Shown: positions 1 to 10,399 of the stretch, in pieces | Numbering within the stretch: the first letter of the stretch is position 1 | How the letters are laid out: each line of letters starts with the position of its first letter | From: an uncultured Cycloclasticus sp. | GTDB lineage: Bacteria; Pseudomonadota; Gammaproteobacteria; Methylococcales; Cycloclasticaceae | Direction of reading: 5' to 3' | Length of the DNA: 64,000 nucleotides | Assembly: GCA_913060865.1 (NCBI GenBank) | Contig: CAJXTU010000003.1 | Coordinates: 62,001-126,000 of the forward strand | Notes under the pieces: model-generated | Database searches by the model: none | What the model was told of the DNA's origin: nothing | What the model saw: the letters and a program-made list of their open reading frames with translations, nothing else | Made by a program: the position numbers and the translations under genes

Positions 1-785
1 AAACCTGAACCGTCAAACAACACCATAGCGGACCCCCTTTGCCAAGGTGAGTACAACATACCCCACGCTGCTTTTGCCCAACCGGTATCAGATAAGGTCC
101 AATGGATATCATTTTCTTGCTGATCCATCCAGTATTTGCCCGTAATAGTATGCGCATAAGCATACGCATTATCACGCGGCACCATTTTTGGCATGCCCGT
201 TGTGCCAGAGGTAAAGTAAATCATCATCAAGTCTGATGCTTTACTTGGTTCTAACTGAGATTTATCTAAATCTACACTGAACGTCTTCGTCAAATCGTCA
301 AATGTGTTCCATCCTTCTCGTTGTTCACCAATAACAATCAACGTTTTGAGACTAGGGCAGTTACGTTTTATTTCATCTACCTTATCAGCATTATTAGCTG
401 TCAGAATGGCCATGCTTGCTTTTGAGCGATTAATTCGGTATTCGATATCTTTAGAGGTCAGTAAATTTGTTCCTGGCATCGTAACAACACCTAATTTACA
501 ACAACCGATCATTACTGAGTACCACTCACCAATACGTGGAATCATCACAAAGGCTAAATCGCCTTTTTTTACACCCAAACTCAGTAACCCATTAGCAAAT
601 TGATTAGAACTATTAGCCAAGTCACTAAATTGATAATGCGTTATTTTTTCGCCCGTGCTATCTACTTCGATATACGCAAGTTTATCCGCCTCATTAGCTC
701 TTTTATCAATGACATCAAATCCAAAGTTATAAAATTCTGGCACATCTAGTTTGAACGATGATTTAGTCTCATCGTAATTTGTCAT
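1..785 (-). CDS. Acyl-CoA synthetase (AMP-binding family), C-terminus beyond the window
   Basis: N-terminal 261 residues of an adenylate-forming ligase that would activate a fatty or aromatic acid to its acyl-CoA through an acyl-AMP. The reading frame begins MTNYDETKSS and runs off the window. The family's phosphate-binding loop is visible at about residues 187-198 (YFTSGTTGMPKM). The opening (PEFYNFGFDVIDKRA) and the segment FVMIPRIGEWY resemble medium-chain acyl-CoA synthetases rather than acetyl-CoA synthetase, but the specificity region lies outside the window. A purine-rich stretch (GAGGGGGGG) lies upstream of the ATG at 785. It is separated from purA by a terminator and is not part of that operon. 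The family is certain; the substrate is not. Confidence 0.85.
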   Translation of the reverse strand, partial: MTNYDETKSSFKLDVPEFYNFGFDVIDKRANEADKLAYIEVDSTGEKITHYQFSDLANSSNQFANGLLSLGVKKGDLAFVMIPRIGEWYSVMIGCCKLGVVTMPGTNLLTSKDIEYRINRSKASMAILTANNADKVDEIKRNCPSLKTLIVIGEQREGWNTFDDLTKTFSVDLDKSQLEPSKASDLMMIYFTSGTTGMPKMVPRDNAYAYAHTITGKYWMDQQENDIHWTLSDTGWAKAAWGMLYSPWQRGSAMVLFDGSG

Positions 786-918
786 ATTAACCACGGACCC
801 CCCCTCTTATTTATCTTATTATCTGTAGTAGCTTATCATTTTCTAATCGAGAGTCAAAAAAACACACCTTAACTTTCTTACCATAAAATTCGATATCAAT
901 TTATTTTCTTAATAACAT

Positions 919-953
919 AAAAAAGCCCCCATATATCTCTATGGAGGCTTTTT
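919..953 (-). terminator. Rho-independent terminator after purA
   Basis: Read on the minus strand, AAAAAGCCTCCAT pairs with ATGGGGGCTTTTT (one mismatch) and ends in a T run. It lies 24 nt past the purA stop and closes the long hfq-to-purA gene block. The A-rich flank means it may also work from the other side. Confidence 0.8.
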
Positions 954-976
954 CACTAATTAGTAAATGTCTGACG

Positions 977-2272
<1,296 letters not shown>

Positions 2273-2317
2273 CTATCTCTATTTATATTTTAAAATTTGA
2301 ATTTTAAGTCAATACCG

Positions 2318-3496
2318 CTACTGGTTGACTTGCCATTGACCGTTTACCTTTGTAATGGTCGATGAGTGCTCTGGTTGCTGCTGGTCACCAGGCAGTTCTT
2401 GAATAACTGTTTTACCCGATGCTCTTAACTGCCGGACAACATCATGCAAACTCACATCATTTACATCTGGCGCTAAAATGACATCATCCGCTTGCTCGTC
2501 ACTTAACGTACTTAACCGTGACAACACTTTAATGTCAGCACTAAAACCCGTCGCTGGTAATGGCTGGCCGTCTAATTCACCCGTTAAATTATCGTAACGA
2601 CCTCCACGGGCAACCTCCGAGCCAAAGCCTGGGACAAACGCCGCAAATACAATGCCCGTTTGATATTGATAGCAGCGTAGCTCACCAAGGTCAAAATACA
2701 AGGGTAATGCTGGGTATATACTTTGTAACAATTCAGCAACATGCTGGAGCTCTTCGATAGCATTAATAACACCAACACCGCCAACTGCTAGACTTGATTT
2801 GGCCTCTTCAAGCACCGATACATCACCATTTAAATTCAATAGTTGATAAAAGGCGTTATGCCAAGCCGTATCCAGTTGATAGGCGGTTAACAGCTCTTCT
2901 AGTTCATCGGTAGCTTTACGCTGTAGTATTTCAAATAACTCAGCTTCTTGCTCAACCCCTAGGCCCGCATTTTTAGCAAGGTCTCTAAAAATTGCGACAT
3001 GCCCTAAATCTAAGTGAACTTCTTGCAAGCCAGCTACTGCTAATGTTTCAAGCATTAAACGAATAATTTCTACGTCACTTTTAACATGCTGACTACCATA
3101 TAACTCGACACCGACCTGTATTGGGCTACGGGATTTTTCAATTTTAGCACCACGAGCCTGTAACACAGACCCTAAATAGCAAACCCTTGTTGGCGCCTTC
3201 CCAATATGAATATGGTGTGAAGCCATACGCGCTACTTGCGGTGTCATATCCGCTCTAATGCCTAATGCTTTACCGCTAATTTGATCCGTCAAATTGAAGG
3301 TTTGAAGTGCTAATTCACCCCCGGTCCCTGTTAACAAGGTATCGCGAAATTCGACCATTGGTGGAATAACATATTGGTAGCCCCATGTTTGAAACAAATC
3401 CAATAATTCACGACGCATTTTTTCCAGACGAGCTGCATCCTTCGGGAGTAATGCTTCAATACCCTCTGGCAACATCCAATTTCTTTTCTTAACCAT
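2318..3496 (-). CDS. hisZ: ATP phosphoribosyltransferase regulatory subunit
   Basis: HisZ is a histidyl-tRNA-synthetase-like protein without tRNA-charging activity. It joins short-form HisG and is needed for the first step of histidine synthesis and its feedback control by histidine. The 392 residues start MVKKRNWMLPEGIEALLP; the class II synthetase-like core is seen as IRADMTPQVARM (about residue 80) and GFGSEVARGGRYDNL in the last third. The C-terminal anticodon-binding domain of true HisRS is reduced. Its presence predicts a short HisG encoded elsewhere. It lies 15 nt downstream of the DUF2065 gene, an insertion relative to the enterobacterial order. Confidence 0.93.
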   Translation of the reverse strand: MVKKRNWMLPEGIEALLPKDAARLEKMRRELLDLFQTWGYQYVIPPMVEFRDTLLTGTGGELALQTFNLTDQISGKALGIRADMTPQVARMASHHIHIGKAPTRVCYLGSVLQARGAKIEKSRSPIQVGVELYGSQHVKSDVEIIRLMLETLAVAGLQEVHLDLGHVAIFRDLAKNAGLGVEQEAELFEILQRKATDELEELLTAYQLDTAWHNAFYQLLNLNGDVSVLEEAKSSLAVGGVGVINAIEELQHVAELLQSIYPALPLYFDLGELRCYQYQTGIVFAAFVPGFGSEVARGGRYDNLTGELDGQPLPATGFSADIKVLSRLSTLSDEQADDVILAPDVNDVSLHDVVRQLRASGKTVIQELPGDQQQPEHSSTITKVNGQWQVNQ

Positions 3497-3511
3497 TTAT
3501 TTGTTTAAACC

Positions 3512-3700
3512 CTAACGAACGAGCGTTAATAATATGACACCCGCAATCATACTGACGAGCCCTGACATACGGATAGTTTTATCATCCATTTCCATTAAGC
3601 GTTGATAGGTTTTACGTAATGCGTCGGGGCTTATAAATGGGACTATCCCTTCTAAAACCAGCACCAACGCAATTGCTGCAAATAATTCTTCCCACGCCAT
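3512..3700 (-). CDS. DUF2065 inner-membrane small protein (YjeT-like)
   Basis: A 62-residue protein with two predicted membrane helices (about residues 5-23 and 44-60) around a short loop containing LRKTYQRLMEMDD. Length, topology and position immediately after hflC identify the YjeT/DUF2065 family, which keeps this place in many gammaproteobacteria. No biochemical function is established; conserved linkage to HflKC suggests a membrane role. Confidence 0.88.
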   Translation of the reverse strand: MAWEELFAAIALVLVLEGIVPFISPDALRKTYQRLMEMDDKTIRMSGLVSMIAGVILLTLVR

Positions 3701-3738
3701 TACGTAAACCTCTTCAGCAATATGCTTTTAAAACAAGC

Positions 3739-4596
3739 CTACTGTGTCTTAAAGTATTTAAAGAAATCCGATGTTGGTTCAAGAACAATAAGGTCATTTC
3801 CTGACCCCATACTCTTACGATAGGCATCTAAACTACGATAAAAGGCAAAGAACTCTTTATTCTTATTGTAGGCACTCGCATATGTCTTAGCCGCTTGTGC
3901 ATCGCCTTTACCACGTAATTCTTGAGATTCTTTATAGGCTGTCGCTAAAATAATTTCGCCTTGCTTGTCCGCATCAGCTTTAATTCTTTCAGCCGCTTCT
4001 TTACCTCTTGATCTAAAGTCACGTGCTACTCGTTCACGTTCTGACTCCATTCTTTTGTATACAGACGCACTCACCTCTTCTGGTAAATCAATACGTTTAA
4101 TACGGACATCAATGATATCAATACCTAAACCTTTACCTAACAAGTTAATATCTTCAACAAGTCCCAAACGGATTTTATCTCTACCAACAGAAATTGTTTC
4201 TTTAATTGTTTGTTTACTAAAAGCAGCTCTCAGACCTTCTTTTACAAACTGATTCAAGCGAGTATCAACTTGACGAGGGTCACCGCCAACAGCCCGGTAG
4301 AAGTTATCAACATTAGAAATTTTCCATTTAACAAACGTATCGACAATCACGTTTTTCTTTTCTGACGTTAAAAAACGCTCAGGTCTTGAGTCAAGCGTCT
4401 GAATACGTCCATCATATTTCTTCACGTTGTTAATAAATGGAAATTTAAAGTGTAATCCAGGCTCAAGGTCGGTTCGAACAATTTCACCTAACCTAAATAC
4501 GATAACTTTTTCACGTTGATCCACGGTAAAGATACTTCCTGCACCGATAAAAATGGCAACCGCTATAACAATCAACATCATTGGGTTCATTTTCAT
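3739..4596 (-). CDS. hflC: HflC, SPFH-family regulator of FtsH
   Basis: With HflK it forms a large periplasmic-facing complex around the membrane protease FtsH and modulates its access to substrates. The 285 residues contain one N-terminal membrane anchor (about residues 6-23), then the SPFH/band-7 domain (DQREKVIVFRLGEI onward) and a long Ala/Glu/Arg-rich coiled coil (ESERERVARDFRSRG). The start codon overlaps the hflK stop by one base, so the two are translationally coupled, as expected for a 1:1 complex. Confidence 0.96.
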   Translation of the reverse strand: MKMNPMMLIVIAVAIFIGAGSIFTVDQREKVIVFRLGEIVRTDLEPGLHFKFPFINNVKKYDGRIQTLDSRPERFLTSEKKNVIVDTFVKWKISNVDNFYRAVGGDPRQVDTRLNQFVKEGLRAAFSKQTIKETISVGRDKIRLGLVEDINLLGKGLGIDIIDVRIKRIDLPEEVSASVYKRMESERERVARDFRSRGKEAAERIKADADKQGEIILATAYKESQELRGKGDAQAAKTYASAYNKNKEFFAFYRSLDAYRKSMGSGNDLIVLEPTSDFFKYFKTQ

Positions 4597-5798
4597 TATC
4601 TTTCCCTCCCTCTATCTCTGTAACTGGTATCTCGACCTGTATTAACAGGTGCGGTTTTTTCTGGTGGCGTAATAAAACGATTTGGAGCTGCTGCTTTCGT
4701 TGCTGAGGACTCCATTAGTTTATCAATAGGTAAATACATGACGTTATTACCTCCTTTCACATCCATAATAACCTTCTTAGAGTTACCTAGTACGTCTTCC
4801 ATTGTTTCTAGATGAAGTCGTTTCCGGGTCACTTCTGGCGCTGCTTCGTACTGCACCAGTAGCTGGTTAAAACGAGACGCATCACCTAATGCTTCAGCCC
4901 TTACACGTTCTTCATACCCTTCTGCTTCTTGTACAATTCTTGATGCCGCACCGCGAGCTTTGGGTATTATTTCGTTAGAATATGCTTGAGACTCATTGAT
5001 AAAACGCTGTTCATCTTCACGTGCTCGAATCGCATCAGAAAAAGCGCCCTGTACTTCCTCAGGTGGTTGAGCTTCAACCAGGTTCACTGACGAAATAACA
5101 AGCCCTGTTTGATAGTCATCTAACATCGTTTGAAGGTTAGTTTCAACCTTAGCCACCACTTCACTTCGACCTTCAGTTAATACAAAGTCCATTTTATTTT
5201 TACCAATCACCGCCCGTAAGGCACTTTCTGCTGATTGCTTCAGTGTCACATCGGGCGCTCTGACGTTAAAGATATAATCTTGTGCACTTTTAACTTTGTA
5301 CTGAACCGCTAAACGTACATCAATGATATTCTCATCTTCAGTTAGCATTAACGCTTCTTTCCGAACACCGCTAGACGCCTGTTGATTAGCTCCAGAACGG
5401 TAGCCAATTTCGATAAATCGTTGTTGATCGACATTAATAATCATTGCGCTATCAATTGGACGAGGGAAACGCCAATGTGGACCAGGTAAGGTTGTTTCAT
5501 GATACTTACCAAAGCGCAGGATCACACCTCTATTCCCTTCATCAACAATGTATATGCCAGTTGCCATCCAAATTAAAGCAGCCAACCCAATTAACATACC
5601 AATATTGGCTCCAGACGGCCCACTCGGTGATTTTTTGTTAGCTGTTCCTTTGGAGCCACCGCCGCCAAATAACCCACCAAACTTTTCTTGCAAGGTACGT
5701 ACTAGCTCATCCAAATCGGGAGGAGATTGCTGTTCTTTTTTACGCCCACTCCACGGATCTTTCTTATTTTTATCGTTATCTGAGTCATCCCAAGACAT
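4596..5798 (-). CDS. hflK: HflK, SPFH-family partner of HflC
   Basis: Membrane-bound partner of HflC in the FtsH-HflKC complex. The 400 residues open with the typical polar, Gly-rich cytoplasmic tail (MSWDDSDNDKNKKDPWSG, FGGLFGGGG), then one membrane helix near residues 63-82, the band-7 domain (DEGNRGVILRFGKY) and a charged coiled coil. The C-terminus is low-complexity and Arg-rich. It lies 102 nt downstream of hflX and overlaps hflC by one base. Confidence 0.96.
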   Translation of the reverse strand: MSWDDSDNDKNKKDPWSGRKKEQQSPPDLDELVRTLQEKFGGLFGGGGSKGTANKKSPSGPSGANIGMLIGLAALIWMATGIYIVDEGNRGVILRFGKYHETTLPGPHWRFPRPIDSAMIINVDQQRFIEIGYRSGANQQASSGVRKEALMLTEDENIIDVRLAVQYKVKSAQDYIFNVRAPDVTLKQSAESALRAVIGKNKMDFVLTEGRSEVVAKVETNLQTMLDDYQTGLVISSVNLVEAQPPEEVQGAFSDAIRAREDEQRFINESQAYSNEIIPKARGAASRIVQEAEGYEERVRAEALGDASRFNQLLVQYEAAPEVTRKRLHLETMEDVLGNSKKVIMDVKGGNNVMYLPIDKLMESSATKAAAPNRFITPPEKTAPVNTGRDTSYRDRGRER

Positions 5799-5900
5799 AG
5801 TTAAAACCTCAACATTAAAAATTATTTATTCCAGCGCTCAATTTTAGGGTGGTATGTCATGCTAAGCAAGAATTTAAACCATTAATTCAGCCAAGCAAGA

Positions 5901-7160
5901 CTATATTGCACCCAGCAGATATTTATATTTATTCGGTATATTTAATTCTATAACCCAACAACCATCATCTCTATTTTCTTCATTAATTATTTGCGCTACT
6001 TGAAATAACTGCGCACGTAATTTTGCTTCTTCAGGCTTCAAGACGATTGTCGCTCGTGTACTTTCATCATGACAATGAGTGGACAGCGTTTCTAACAAAA
6101 AATTCATTCCATCATTCTTGATCGCTGAGAGCCAGACAGCTTTCACATGACCCATATCATCTTTATCTACGTGCGCATCCACCGCAGAAAGACGGTCTAC
6201 TTTGTTATAAACCATCAGTTGCGGGATCTTATCTGCACCTATATCTTTTAGTACAGAATTAACCTCGACAATATGTTCATGGCGATTTGGACTACTCGCA
6301 TCCACCACATGCAGTAATAAATCTGCCTCAATGGTCTCTTGTAACGTGGAACGAAAGGCTGCCACCAATTCATGTGGCAAGTCTTGGATAAAACCCACCG
6401 TATCGGCCAGTACTAGCTCGCCATAATCAGGAAGCTTTACTTGTCGCAACGTGGGATCCAATGTAGCAAAAAGTTGATCGGCCACATAGATAGAGGAATT
6501 TGTTAATGCGTTAAATAGGGTAGACTTCCCAGCATTCGTATAGCCGACAAGGGATACCGTAGGCACATCGGCACGCTGCCTGCCTCGTCGCCCTTGGTTA
6601 CGTTGTTTATTGACTTTGGTTAAACGCGTTTTAATTTGGCGGATACGTTGACCAATTAATCGACGGTCTGTTTCTAGTTGCGTTTCACCCGGCCCACGCA
6701 AACCAATACCGCCTTTTTGCCTTTCAAGGTGAGTCCAGCCTCTGATTAAGCGTGTCGACAAATGCTGCAATTGCGCTAGCTCTACCTGAAGCTTACCTTC
6801 AAAAGATTGTGCTCGTTGAGCAAAGATATCAAGGATCAAGTTCGTACGATCTAACACGCGAACCTCTAATTCTTTCTCTAAATTTCGCTGCTGACTGGGG
6901 CTCAGGCTATGATTGAATAAAACAATATCTGCGCAAGTTTCATGCAGTACTTGCCGCACTTCTTCTAACTTGCCTTTTCCAACAAAAAACCTAGCATCAG
7001 GTGCACGTCTAGAACCGGTAATCGTAGCCACGGGTTCAACATTTGCGGATATGACTAACTGTACAAATTCGCTCAGATCGTCTTCTGAAAAACTTTCATT
7101 AATAGATAAATGAATGATGAGCGCCTTTTCACCCGTACCTGGGCGATCAAACAACTCCAT
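5901..7160 (-). CDS. hflX: GTPase HflX (ribosome-associated), canonical copy
   Basis: HflX is a GTPase that binds the 50S subunit and splits stalled or stressed 70S ribosomes. The 419 residues contain the N-terminal HflX domain (FVGKGKLEEVR), the family linker GGIGLRGPGETQLETDRR, and the G domain with G1 GYTNAGKSTLFNAL, G3 DTVGFIQDLP and G4 NKVD. Position between hfq and hflK is the conserved one. A second, divergent HflX is encoded at 56559-57851; this one is the vertical, housekeeping copy. Confidence 0.97.
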   Translation of the reverse strand: MELFDRPGTGEKALIIHLSINESFSEDDLSEFVQLVISANVEPVATITGSRRAPDARFFVGKGKLEEVRQVLHETCADIVLFNHSLSPSQQRNLEKELEVRVLDRTNLILDIFAQRAQSFEGKLQVELAQLQHLSTRLIRGWTHLERQKGGIGLRGPGETQLETDRRLIGQRIRQIKTRLTKVNKQRNQGRRGRQRADVPTVSLVGYTNAGKSTLFNALTNSSIYVADQLFATLDPTLRQVKLPDYGELVLADTVGFIQDLPHELVAAFRSTLQETIEADLLLHVVDASSPNRHEHIVEVNSVLKDIGADKIPQLMVYNKVDRLSAVDAHVDKDDMGHVKAVWLSAIKNDGMNFLLETLSTHCHDESTRATIVLKPEEAKLRAQLFQVAQIINEENRDDGCWVIELNIPNKYKYLLGAI

Positions 7161-7204
7161 TAAATGAACTCTGTTAGAGCCGCTAACCCAAGCAAAATAC
7201 CAGC

Positions 7205-7441
7205 CTAAGCCTCTTCTTCGTCAGCACGTGGCATTGTTACCGCTCTTGCAGGCACCACTGTTGAAATAGCATGCTTGTAAACCATTTGGTTAATCGCATT
7301 CTTTAAGATCACGACATATTGATCAAATGATTCAATTTGCCCTTGTAATTTAATACCATTAACTAAAAAAATAGCGACCGGAATGTGCTCCTTTCTTAGT
7401 GTATTTAAAAATGTATCCTGCAAGTTATGCCCTTTAGACAT
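7205..7441 (-). CDS. hfq: RNA chaperone Hfq
   Basis: Hexameric Sm-like protein that pairs small RNAs with mRNAs. The 78 residues are short for a gammaproteobacterium, with a C-terminal tail of only about 12 residues ending in acidic DEEEA. The Sm1 motif ([15 protein letters not shown]) and Sm2 motif (YKHAIST) are intact. A purine-rich AAGGAG stretch precedes the start. The gene follows miaA after 172 nt, enough space for its own promoter, and is 44 nt before hflX. Confidence 0.97.
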   Translation of the reverse strand: MSKGHNLQDTFLNTLRKEHIPVAIFLVNGIKLQGQIESFDQYVVILKNAINQMVYKHAISTVVPARAVTMPRADEEEA

Positions 7442-7613
7442 TTTGTTTCTCCTTATTATTATTCAATTTCACCCAACTGCTCTAAAATTACCGAGTTTAT
7501 TTTATTTTGCAGTGCAACAAATTGTACCTTAAAACAGTTAAAACAGGTCGATTAATATTCTCTAATATTATAAGTGATGGCAATACCCTATTATTTCAAG
7601 CCTATAGGGTTGT

Positions 7614-8540
7614 TTATTTGTTAAACCTTGTTAAAACTTGATCTAAAACCGTTCTATCACCCATTTGCAACCACATCATTTCAGTTTGTTGACGTAGCCA
7701 TGTGAACTGCCTTTTTGCCAACTGTCGCGTGGCAATAATCGCCTTTTCACGGAAAGTCGCTTCGTCGAGCTCTCCTGATAAATAAGACCAAGCCTGCCGA
7801 TAGCCAACCGCCCTGATAGCAGGCATAGATGCGTCTAAGTCGCCTCTATCAAACAATGCGCGAACTTCATCGACAAATCCATTATCAAGCATATTATCCA
7901 TTCTTAAGGCAATTTTTTCATGTAATTCCGCACGATCATTCGGCGCTATGGCAAATTTAACCATATCGAAGGGCAACGGCTGCTCTGCTTGCTGCGCCAA
8001 CCAGTCCGTTTGGCTTTTACCTGAGGCCAAATAAACTTCAAGCGCTCGCTGAATTCGTTGCGTATCATTTTGGTGAATACGTTTTGCTGCAACTGGGTCT
8101 ATTTCTTTTAGACGATCATGTACAGCATTCCATCCTGCTACATTTGCCAGCTCATTAATTTCCTGCCGAATTTTTTCATTGGCATCTGGCAGTTTAGCCA
8201 TACCATTTATTAACACATGAAAATACAACATCGTGCCACCAACAAGTACCGGCACTTTTCCTCGAGCAGAAATTTCATTAATGAGTGTTAATGCTTGATC
8301 TCTAAATTGCCCTGCGGAAAAGCTTTCAGAAGGATCCAGTATGTCAATTAAATGGTGTTTAATCCCTTCGCGCTCTTTTTTATCTGGCTTTGCTGTTCCA
8401 ATATCCATACCCCGGTAAACCAATGCAGAGTCCACACTAATTATTTCACCATCAAGTTTTTTTGCTATTTCAACACCTAAAGCGGTTTTACCTGATGCGG
8501 TTGGCCCCATCAGCATAATAATACGAGGTCGCGTTGCCAC
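7614..8540 (-). CDS. miaA: tRNA dimethylallyltransferase
   Basis: Transfers a dimethylallyl group to A37 of tRNAs reading UNN codons, the first step of ms2i6A formation. The 308 residues have the P-loop GPTASGKTALGVEIA at about residues 12-26, the substrate-site segment SVDSALVYRGMDIGTAKPD, and the tRNA-binding region with RRAL-like HQNDTQRIQRALEVY. The start lies 3 nt past the mutL stop, so the two are coupled. This is the usual gene order. Confidence 0.97.
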   Translation of the reverse strand: MATRPRIIMLMGPTASGKTALGVEIAKKLDGEIISVDSALVYRGMDIGTAKPDKKEREGIKHHLIDILDPSESFSAGQFRDQALTLINEISARGKVPVLVGGTMLYFHVLINGMAKLPDANEKIRQEINELANVAGWNAVHDRLKEIDPVAAKRIHQNDTQRIQRALEVYLASGKSQTDWLAQQAEQPLPFDMVKFAIAPNDRAELHEKIALRMDNMLDNGFVDEVRALFDRGDLDASMPAIRAVGYRQAWSYLSGELDEATFREKAIIATRQLAKRQFTWLRQQTEMMWLQMGDRTVLDQVLTRFNK

Positions 8541-8543
8541 TTA

Positions 8544-10352
8544 TTATTGCCCTCTTAAAAAGAGTGAATCCAATTGCTTTGCATTAAGCAACACCCAAGT
8601 AGGCCGACCATGATTACACTGCCCACTATTGTCTGTTTGCTCCATATCTCGTAAGAGTGCATTCATTTCCATTTCTGTTAAACGCCGATTAGCTCTAATT
8701 GACCCGTGACAAGCCATATTTCCCAACACCGTATAACAAGCCTCTTGAACACTGTTTGTTTCGCCCGTTTGAACAAGGTCTTCCAACAAATTGCGAACCA
8801 ATACTTCAGCACCATCTAAAGCCAGCAACACAGGGATAGCGCGAACCAGCAGAGTATTCGGCCCCGATACACTTAAATTAAGTCCTAGATCTTCCAGCAT
8901 TAGTTGGTGCTGCTCAAAGACGAGCATTTCTTCATCCGACAACTGAATTTTTTGTGGAATGAGTAAGGGCTGAGATGGCATATCCCCCGCATCATATTGT
9001 TTCTTCATTTTTTCATACACGATACGTTCGTGCGCGGCGTGCGTATCCACCAATACCAGCCCACTTTCAGACTCAGCAAGAATATAAGTATTATGTAAAT
9101 GGGCAATAGCAAACCCCATCGGCGGTGACCCTTCATTCTCTTGAACAACATCAGCATTGAAATTCGAAGGCTTCCTATTCATAGGATGCGATGGGTACGA
9201 GGCACTCCGGCTATAGTTCAAAGCGGGTTCAGAAATGGACATAGGAATATGTCGCTGCTGCATATCCGCATACGGTATGGACGACTCAGCCAAATTTGGC
9301 TCAAGCGTTTTAACTTCGTAGTGATCGCTTGGCCTGAAATCAGTTAATAACTGTTTGATACGTCGGTAGACAAAATCATGAACCGCCTTACTTTCTCGGA
9401 AACGAACTTCTAACTTTGCTGGGTGAGCATTAACATCCACTAGTGTTGGATCAATACTCAAATATAAAACGTAAACGGGGTGACGGCCATGAAACAAAAC
9501 GTCTTTATACGCCAGACGGACTGCATGATTGATCAACTTATCTCGAATCAAGCGACCATTGACGTAAAAAAACTGCATATCCGCTTGAGACCTTGAGTAG
9601 GTTGGCAAACCAACCCACCCTTGTAAGGCTAAATCACCATTTATGACATCAACTTCTACCGACTCATGCACGAAACCATCGCCACAAAGCAGACCAACTC
9701 GACCGTCTTTTTGCTCATTCGTCAAAGCGGGTTTGAGGTCCATCACTTGCCGCTGATTATGCTTCAGACTAAAACCAACATCAAAACGACTGAGCGCCAT
9801 GCGTTTTACAACTGTCTCAATATGACCAAATTCTGTCTTATCTGTTTTGAGGAATTTTCGACGAGCGGGCGTATTATAAAAGAGCTCACGTAATTCCACG
9901 CTTGTACCCACCGGGTGTGCCACTGGAACAGGGTCTAACTCAGCTTCAGTACCATCTGCTTTAACACACCAAGCGGCATTATCATTCGCTTGTCGCGAGG
10001 TTAATGTCAATCGTGACACCGAACTCATGCTAGGCAATGCCTCGCCTCTAAAACCAAAACTTAACACCGATTCTAAATCGTGTAATGAGCCAATCTTACT
10101 GGTTGCATGTCGAGACAACGCTAAATCCAAATCAGACTTATTGATTCCCCCACCATTGTCACTAACTCGTATCAAGCGAGAGCCGCCTTCCTCAATCTCC
10201 ACCAGAACCTCTGTTGCTCCGGCATCTAATGAATTTTCAATTAATTCTTTAACGGCCGATGCTGGGCGCTCAATCACTTCGCCTGCGGCAATTTGATTAA
10301 TCAGTTGTGGAGGCAGTTGTTTAATAGACATGGGCTTCAATACTGGTGACAT
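8544..10352 (-). CDS. mutL: DNA mismatch repair protein MutL, endonuclease type
   Basis: GHKL ATPase that couples MutS mismatch recognition to strand removal. The 602 residues show the N-terminal ATPase motifs IENSLDAGAT, DNGGGI and GFRGEALPSM. The C-terminal domain carries DTHAAHERIVYE, which fits the metal-binding D-x-H-A-x2-E-x4-E endonuclease motif, with ACHGSI, CNHGRPT and terminal FLRG. This suggests a nicking MutL of the kind found where MutH is absent, unlike that of E. coli. Residues about 350-400 form a variable linker. Followed after 3 nt by miaA. Confidence 0.96.
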   Translation of the reverse strand: MSPVLKPMSIKQLPPQLINQIAAGEVIERPASAVKELIENSLDAGATEVLVEIEEGGSRLIRVSDNGGGINKSDLDLALSRHATSKIGSLHDLESVLSFGFRGEALPSMSSVSRLTLTSRQANDNAAWCVKADGTEAELDPVPVAHPVGTSVELRELFYNTPARRKFLKTDKTEFGHIETVVKRMALSRFDVGFSLKHNQRQVMDLKPALTNEQKDGRVGLLCGDGFVHESVEVDVINGDLALQGWVGLPTYSRSQADMQFFYVNGRLIRDKLINHAVRLAYKDVLFHGRHPVYVLYLSIDPTLVDVNAHPAKLEVRFRESKAVHDFVYRRIKQLLTDFRPSDHYEVKTLEPNLAESSIPYADMQQRHIPMSISEPALNYSRSASYPSHPMNRKPSNFNADVVQENEGSPPMGFAIAHLHNTYILAESESGLVLVDTHAAHERIVYEKMKKQYDAGDMPSQPLLIPQKIQLSDEEMLVFEQHQLMLEDLGLNLSVSGPNTLLVRAIPVLLALDGAEVLVRNLLEDLVQTGETNSVQEACYTVLGNMACHGSIRANRRLTEMEMNALLRDMEQTDNSGQCNHGRPTWVLLNAKQLDSLFLRGQ

Positions 10353-10399
10353 TTTATGCGATTAGATGACACGTATTGTATCGAAAAATAACGAACAGA

